Below are positions 60,359 through 64,000 of a stretch of 64,000 nucleotides of DNA, one piece after another; the first letter of the stretch is position 1, and each line of letters opens with the position of its first letter. A program made the position numbers and the translations under genes. Source of the stretch: Longimicrobiales bacterium (lineage in GTDB: Bacteria > Gemmatimonadota > Gemmatimonadetes > Longimicrobiales > Gaopeijiaceae); assembly GCA_029245345.1 (NCBI GenBank), contig JAQWPM010000012.1, positions 434,001-498,000 on the forward strand, read 5' to 3'. Below the pieces are notes generated by a model. That model saw nothing but the letters and a program-made list of their open reading frames with translations. It was not told the DNA's origin and searched no databases.

Positions 60359-61849
60359 TTATGGTGCCCGAATCTCGCCCCTCGCGAGACGCAGCCTGGT
60401 AGTCGCCCGAGCGAGGTCGTAGCGGGAGCGCACGGATTCGAGTTCGGCTTGGACGGCGTTCTCCTCCGTCTCCAAAAGTCGGAACGAGTCGCCCAGCCCC
60501 AGGTCGAGGCGTTGCCGCTCAGCGACAAGCTGCGCTGCAGCCAGCCTCGCGGCCTCGTCACCGGCCGCGAGGCGCTCGATCCCAGAGCGTACGGCGCGCG
60601 TGGCCTCTCGCACGTCCTGGAGCACTAGGTTTTCCGAGAGGCTGAGGTCGATTTGGCGAAGGCCGACGGTCCATGTTGCCACTCTCTCGAAACCGCGGTC
60701 GGATCTGTTGCCCAGGGGCACCGCAAAACGGAGTCCCAGGCTCCATGCCGCATTGTTGCTGAGTCCCCCGAAGAGACTACTGGCGCTCGCTCCGCCTCCT
60801 GCTGCTGCCCAGCTTCCGTCCAAGAACAACCCCGGACGCAGTCCGCTGGTGCTCTCCCTGAGAGATTCGGACGCCGCGGCAAGGGACTCACGGGCAGCCG
60901 CGACATCGCCGCGCCGGGTCAAGGCCTCCGCTGCGGCATTGGGTCGCTCCACATCGATCGGGTCACCCCCGAGCAGCGTCGTCGTCGTCTTCACGGGCAA
61001 GGTGTCCCCTCGGAGCTGCTGAGCCGCTCCCGCTCCGTATGCCGCGAAGACCAGTCGGTCCGATGCATCTAGTCTTCGGCGCTTCGCGTCGATCAGGCTC
61101 GCACGGCGGAGTGCCACACCGCTCTGGGCGGTGAGGACGTCGACAGCGGCGACCAGCCCTCTCTCTGCAAGCTGCTGATTCCGGAACAGAAGCGCTTGGG
61201 CGAGCTCGTACGATCCCTGTCGCACAGCCTCGAGCGCCTCGGTCTCCGCGAGCGACCAGTACAAGGTCTCGATTTGTGCGATGACCAGCTCGGTTGCCCT
61301 CGCCAGTGCGTGCTCGGCGGCCCTGCGCTGCCTCTGAGCCGCTCGGTATCGGGCGTCGTTGACGTTGAAGCCGTCCAAGATCGGCTGGGAAAGTGTCACC
61401 GTTAGATCCGAGTCGTACACGGATGACGGGTCATTGATGAGGCCGAGGTTGCGGCCCCCTCTAACGTCCACCCCGAGTTCTGTGCCCCAGGGCAGGACTG
61501 CGCCGAGGCCGGCACTCATCGCTCGCGCAGACGCAACTCCGGGCGTCGCGCTCCGCGCAAGCGAGCTGCCGAGCCGAAACGAGGGATCAAAGAGTCCCCC
61601 CTGAATGTCGACACTCGCCTCGGCGATTCGTCGGTTGAAGATCTCTCCTTCGAGATCGAGGCTCCGTTCCAACGCGGTTCCAACGAGCATCTGGAGCCCT
61701 GTGGGACGCCCGGGCAATGCCGCGACCAGTTCGACGAGGGTCCGGCTTTCGACTTGAGCAAGCGTACCCTGGGGATCCTGGGCGGAGAGCCCGGAGGGCA
61801 GCGAGAAGGCCAGCGTAGCGAGTGAGGCGAATCGGCGGATCCTCGTCAC
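60359..61849 (-). CDS. TolC-family outer-membrane efflux protein
   Basis: The protein has 496 residues from a GTG at 61849, one base after the ABC exporter stop, with AGGAG inside that gene's end. A signal peptide (ATLAFSLPSGLSAQ) is followed by two TolC repeats: long coiled-coil helices (AAQRQRRAAEHALARATELVIAQIETLYWSLAETEALEAV; RLAAAQLVAERQRLDLGLGDSFRLLETEENAVQAELESV) and barrel strands. It forms the outer-membrane channel for the exporter upstream. Residues about 310-330 hold a short low-complexity segment, otherwise it is of normal length. Confidence 0.92.
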   Translation of the reverse strand: MTRIRRFASLATLAFSLPSGLSAQDPQGTLAQVESRTLVELVAALPGRPTGLQMLVGTALERSLDLEGEIFNRRIAEASVDIQGGLFDPSFRLGSSLARSATPGVASARAMSAGLGAVLPWGTELGVDVRGGRNLGLINDPSSVYDSDLTVTLSQPILDGFNVNDARYRAAQRQRRAAEHALARATELVIAQIETLYWSLAETEALEAVRQGSYELAQALLFRNQQLAERGLVAAVDVLTAQSGVALRRASLIDAKRRRLDASDRLVFAAYGAGAAQQLRGDTLPVKTTTTLLGGDPIDVERPNAAAEALTRRGDVAAARESLAAASESLRESTSGLRPGLFLDGSWAAAGGGASASSLFGGLSNNAAWSLGLRFAVPLGNRSDRGFERVATWTVGLRQIDLSLSENLVLQDVREATRAVRSGIERLAAGDEAARLAAAQLVAERQRLDLGLGDSFRLLETEENAVQAELESVRSRYDLARATTRLRLARGEIRAP

Positions 61850-61850
61850 A

Positions 61851-64000
61851 TCATATCTCCTGCCGTGCGACAAGTTCCGCGAAGAGGCCGTCTCGTGCCA
61901 CGAGCTCGTCGTATGATCCGGCTTCGGTGATCCGGCCGGCGTCGAATACATAGATACGATCCGCCTCGCGGATGGTGCTGAGTCGATGAGCGATCACGAT
62001 GCGAGTGGCGTGTAGTCCCTCGATGCTCTTGCTGACGATGGCTTGGGTGCGGTTGTCCAGGGCGCTTGTCGCTTCGTCGAAGTAGAGAATGCGCGGCCGC
62101 GTGACCAACGCACGTGCGATTAGTAGGCGCTGCCGCTGACCTCCAGAGAACGTCGCCCCTCCCTCGGAGACGACGGTGTGCATACCCATGGGCATCGCCT
62201 TCAAGTCGTCCTCCATGCCGGCCATACGGGCTGCGTCCCACGCGTCGTCGATGGTGAGGGTCGCCGAGCCTACGATGTTCGAGAAAATGTCCCCAGATGT
62301 GAGTGAACTGCTTTGCAGCACAACACCAACCTGCCGCCGGACTGCCGTTACGTCGACCGAGGCTAGGTCGTGACCGTCGAACAAGACTGAGCTGCTCTCC
62401 GCCCTCTCAAACCCTAGGAGGATTCTCAGCGCCGTCGACTTCCCAGCGCCCGAGGGGCCTACGAGCGCAATGAATTCTCCCGGAGCGGCCTCGAAAGACA
62501 CATCGTCTAGGATCAAGGGACCGTCTTCCGAATAGCGGAAGCTCAGGTGACTGACCTCGATCCGCCCAGCCAGCTCTCCTGGGTCGGACTTGGAGAAGTC
62601 GACCTCGGGTTCCGTGTCCAGAATCGGCTTGGCTCGTTCCCATAGTGGGATCAGGCCCAAAAGGCCGATCGCCGTCTGCGACAGCTGCATTCCGGAGCTG
62701 ATGAATGCTCCGAACGCCGCATTGAAGGCGATAAATTGGCCCGTGGTGATCCCACCGGCCGGGTCCGCCGCAATGACTGTGTAGGCCCAGAAGATGACGA
62801 GCGTCGATGCGATAGAGAGAACCGAGTTGAACACGACGACGTTGTTCGCGAAGAACCCAACGCGGAACGCTACCGCTTGCTGACGGCGATAAGCCTTCGC
62901 CCACCGCGAGAAGGCGCGCGCTTCGGTCCCCGAGACACGCAGCTTTGCTATTCCGTTCAACAGTTCGAGCACCAGCCCCGAGAGCTTTCCCTGTGCTTCC
63001 TGCTGCTCGCGGGAGAAGTTCAGCATGAAGTACCCGGTCGCCGCAGAGAAGGCGATGTTGACGGCTAGGATGACCGTGGCCAGCAGCGCGAGAGTGACGT
63101 TGTAGTAGAACAGCAGGACGTAGGACGCGGCCGAAACGAAGCTGCCTAGGATAGCCGAAAGCGTCGACCCGCTCAGCGCCTCGCCGATCGCGTTGATACT
63201 CGAGGCCCGCATCCCCAAGTCACCGGCGGAGAACCGTCCGTAGAACGGGAGCGGGAGCCGGATCAATCGGTCCAAGACGGCCATTTGAAGCGCCGCTCCG
63301 ACCCGCGTGTGCAGGCGGAGAACCGAGATTCCCCGGGTGAGCTCAAACGCTGCGCCGGACACCGTCGCGACCGCCAGGGCCACGAACACGTTGATGAGGC
63401 CGAGCCGGTCTGCTCCTGGGATCACGCTATCGAACAGGTAGCCCGTGAGAAGAGGTAGCAGCAGGCCGAGCATCGCTCCGGCGACACCGAGGGCGATGAT
63501 CGTCTTAGCATCGTTGAGCACCCCGAAGGTGACGAAACTCCAGAGGTCCTTCAGGGTGACCTTGCTCGTGAGGAGACCGCGGTAGAGCTGAAGGCCGAAG
63601 GGCCCGAGGGTTGCCGCTGTGGCTTCGTCGACCGGTACTCGGGTCCCATCGCGCGGATCGACCAGCTCGTAGGCGCCTACCCTCGTAGGCAATAGCGCGA
63701 CCGGAATAAGTCGTGTGTCGTCGCTGCCGTCCTCCCAGGATGTCTCGACCTCAGTGACCCTGGACTCCCTCTGGCCGTTTGATGACGTCGCAGGCGCCTG
63801 AGCGGCATCGAGGTCAGAGTTGGGCTGGTGCTCTTTGGACTCCTTTACGAAGCCCAAAAGGGGCCCCTGGTCCCGCGTCCACCATCCCGGGGTCAGAACG
63901 ACCTGCCGATGGCCCACCGAGGACGAGCGAACGATGGCCCGGACCGCACTCATCGGACTGCCGCCTGCCTCCCAGGAGCCCGCCCGTCTGAGCTCGATGC
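61851..64000 (-). CDS. NHLM-type peptide/bacteriocin ABC exporter (ABC2), cut by right edge
   Basis: About 716 residues are visible and the frame stays open to the right edge (ELRRAGSWEAGGSPM), so the ATG at 63953 is probably internal. A family-typical N-terminal region (RQVVLTPGWWTRDQGPLLGF, PVALLPTRVGAYELVDPRDG) has no C39 peptidase catalytic site. Six membrane helices follow, then a complete nucleotide-binding domain: Walker A GPSGAGKST, signature FSGGQRQR, Walker B ILYFDEATSALD, His switch IAHRLS. This layout matches the second ABC subunit of NHLM (nitrile-hydratase-leader-microcin) systems, which export ribosomal peptides. Confidence 0.85.
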   Translation of the reverse strand, partial: IELRRAGSWEAGGSPMSAVRAIVRSSSVGHRQVVLTPGWWTRDQGPLLGFVKESKEHQPNSDLDAAQAPATSSNGQRESRVTEVETSWEDGSDDTRLIPVALLPTRVGAYELVDPRDGTRVPVDEATAATLGPFGLQLYRGLLTSKVTLKDLWSFVTFGVLNDAKTIIALGVAGAMLGLLLPLLTGYLFDSVIPGADRLGLINVFVALAVATVSGAAFELTRGISVLRLHTRVGAALQMAVLDRLIRLPLPFYGRFSAGDLGMRASSINAIGEALSGSTLSAILGSFVSAASYVLLFYYNVTLALLATVILAVNIAFSAATGYFMLNFSREQQEAQGKLSGLVLELLNGIAKLRVSGTEARAFSRWAKAYRRQQAVAFRVGFFANNVVVFNSVLSIASTLVIFWAYTVIAADPAGGITTGQFIAFNAAFGAFISSGMQLSQTAIGLLGLIPLWERAKPILDTEPEVDFSKSDPGELAGRIEVSHLSFRYSEDGPLILDDVSFEAAPGEFIALVGPSGAGKSTALRILLGFERAESSSVLFDGHDLASVDVTAVRRQVGVVLQSSSLTSGDIFSNIVGSATLTIDDAWDAARMAGMEDDLKAMPMGMHTVVSEGGATFSGGQRQRLLIARALVTRPRILYFDEATSALDNRTQAIVSKSIEGLHATRIVIAHRLSTIREADRIYVFDAGRITEAGSYDELVARDGLFAELVARQEI

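Noticed and set aside
63950-64000. A separate upstream gene ending at 63950 with ATGA overlap on the exporter
   Set aside because: The exporter's own frame is open to the edge and continues with family-like residues before the ATG at 63953; the other frame has only 16 low-complexity codons.
1-64000. tRNA, rRNA, CRISPR arrays, insertion sequences, phage genes
   Set aside because: I looked for T-loop (GGTTCGAATCC-like) contexts, evenly spaced repeats, transposase motifs and flanking inverted repeats and saw none that hold up.

Overview
The window is GC-rich, densely coded chromosomal DNA of a Gram-negative (diderm) bacterium: it has TolC, beta-barrel outer-membrane proteins, many lipoproteins and many signal peptides. 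The gene mix is secreted S9 peptidases, N-acyl-D-amino-acid deacylases, a VPS10-type Asp-box propeller protein, DUF5916 and DUF2911 proteins, and a PorV-like barrel. It is most like Gemmatimonadota, probably an uncultured free-living aerobe. That assignment is inference from gene content, because the window holds no rRNA or other marker to test it. I saw no tRNA, rRNA, CRISPR array, insertion sequence, integrase or phage gene.

Layout. 1-14.1 kb: secreted S9 peptidase, metzincin-like lipoprotein, NmrA-type reductase, then an operon (4635-8726) of a dicarboxylate-type symporter, two M29/NicX-like paralogues and an AEC transporter. A D-aminoacylase, an EEP-family hydrolase, an aldehyde dehydrogenase and a DDAH-type amidinohydrolase follow. 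14.3-23.5 kb: a decayed histidine kinase, a 1370-residue amidohydrolase-VPS10 fusion, a diheme cytochrome, an octaheme-TPR lipoprotein and an amidase. 23.5-29.2 kb: ProX-like editing protein, lipase-like hydrolase, PQQ dehydrogenase, degenerate GGDEF protein, cupin and a phosphodiesterase. A candidate structured RNA lies at 29.2-29.4 kb. 29.5-39.2 kb is housekeeping: threonine deaminase, RhlE-type helicase, LMW phosphatase plus fructosamine-kinase pair, aspartate aminotransferase, a DEAD-box-derived protein that has lost its ATPase motifs, HU and IF-1. 39.3-43.8 kb: DUF5916 barrel, zinc ribbon plus NudC, PorV-like barrel.

43.8-48.0 kb is the most distinctive accessory locus: a flavin-dependent halogenase-like protein, a radical SAM protein and an asparagine-synthetase-like ATP-dependent ligase lie head to tail with 3-20 bp gaps, preceded by a small frameshifted gene. 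It looks like an undescribed tailoring or biosynthetic cassette. 48.0-59.3 kb returns to secreted hydrolases (alpha/beta hydrolase, DPP-IV-like peptidase, arylsulfatase, penicillin-acylase-like enzyme), plus cyclophilin and a broken PP2C gene. 59.8-64 kb holds part of an NHLM-type peptide export locus: a cyclic-nucleotide-binding protein, a TolC protein, and an ABC exporter that runs off the right edge.

Several reading frames are interrupted by what look like single-base changes (about 27.67, 38.47, 47.98 and 56.79 kb). These may be real decay, or errors if this is a metagenome assembly.
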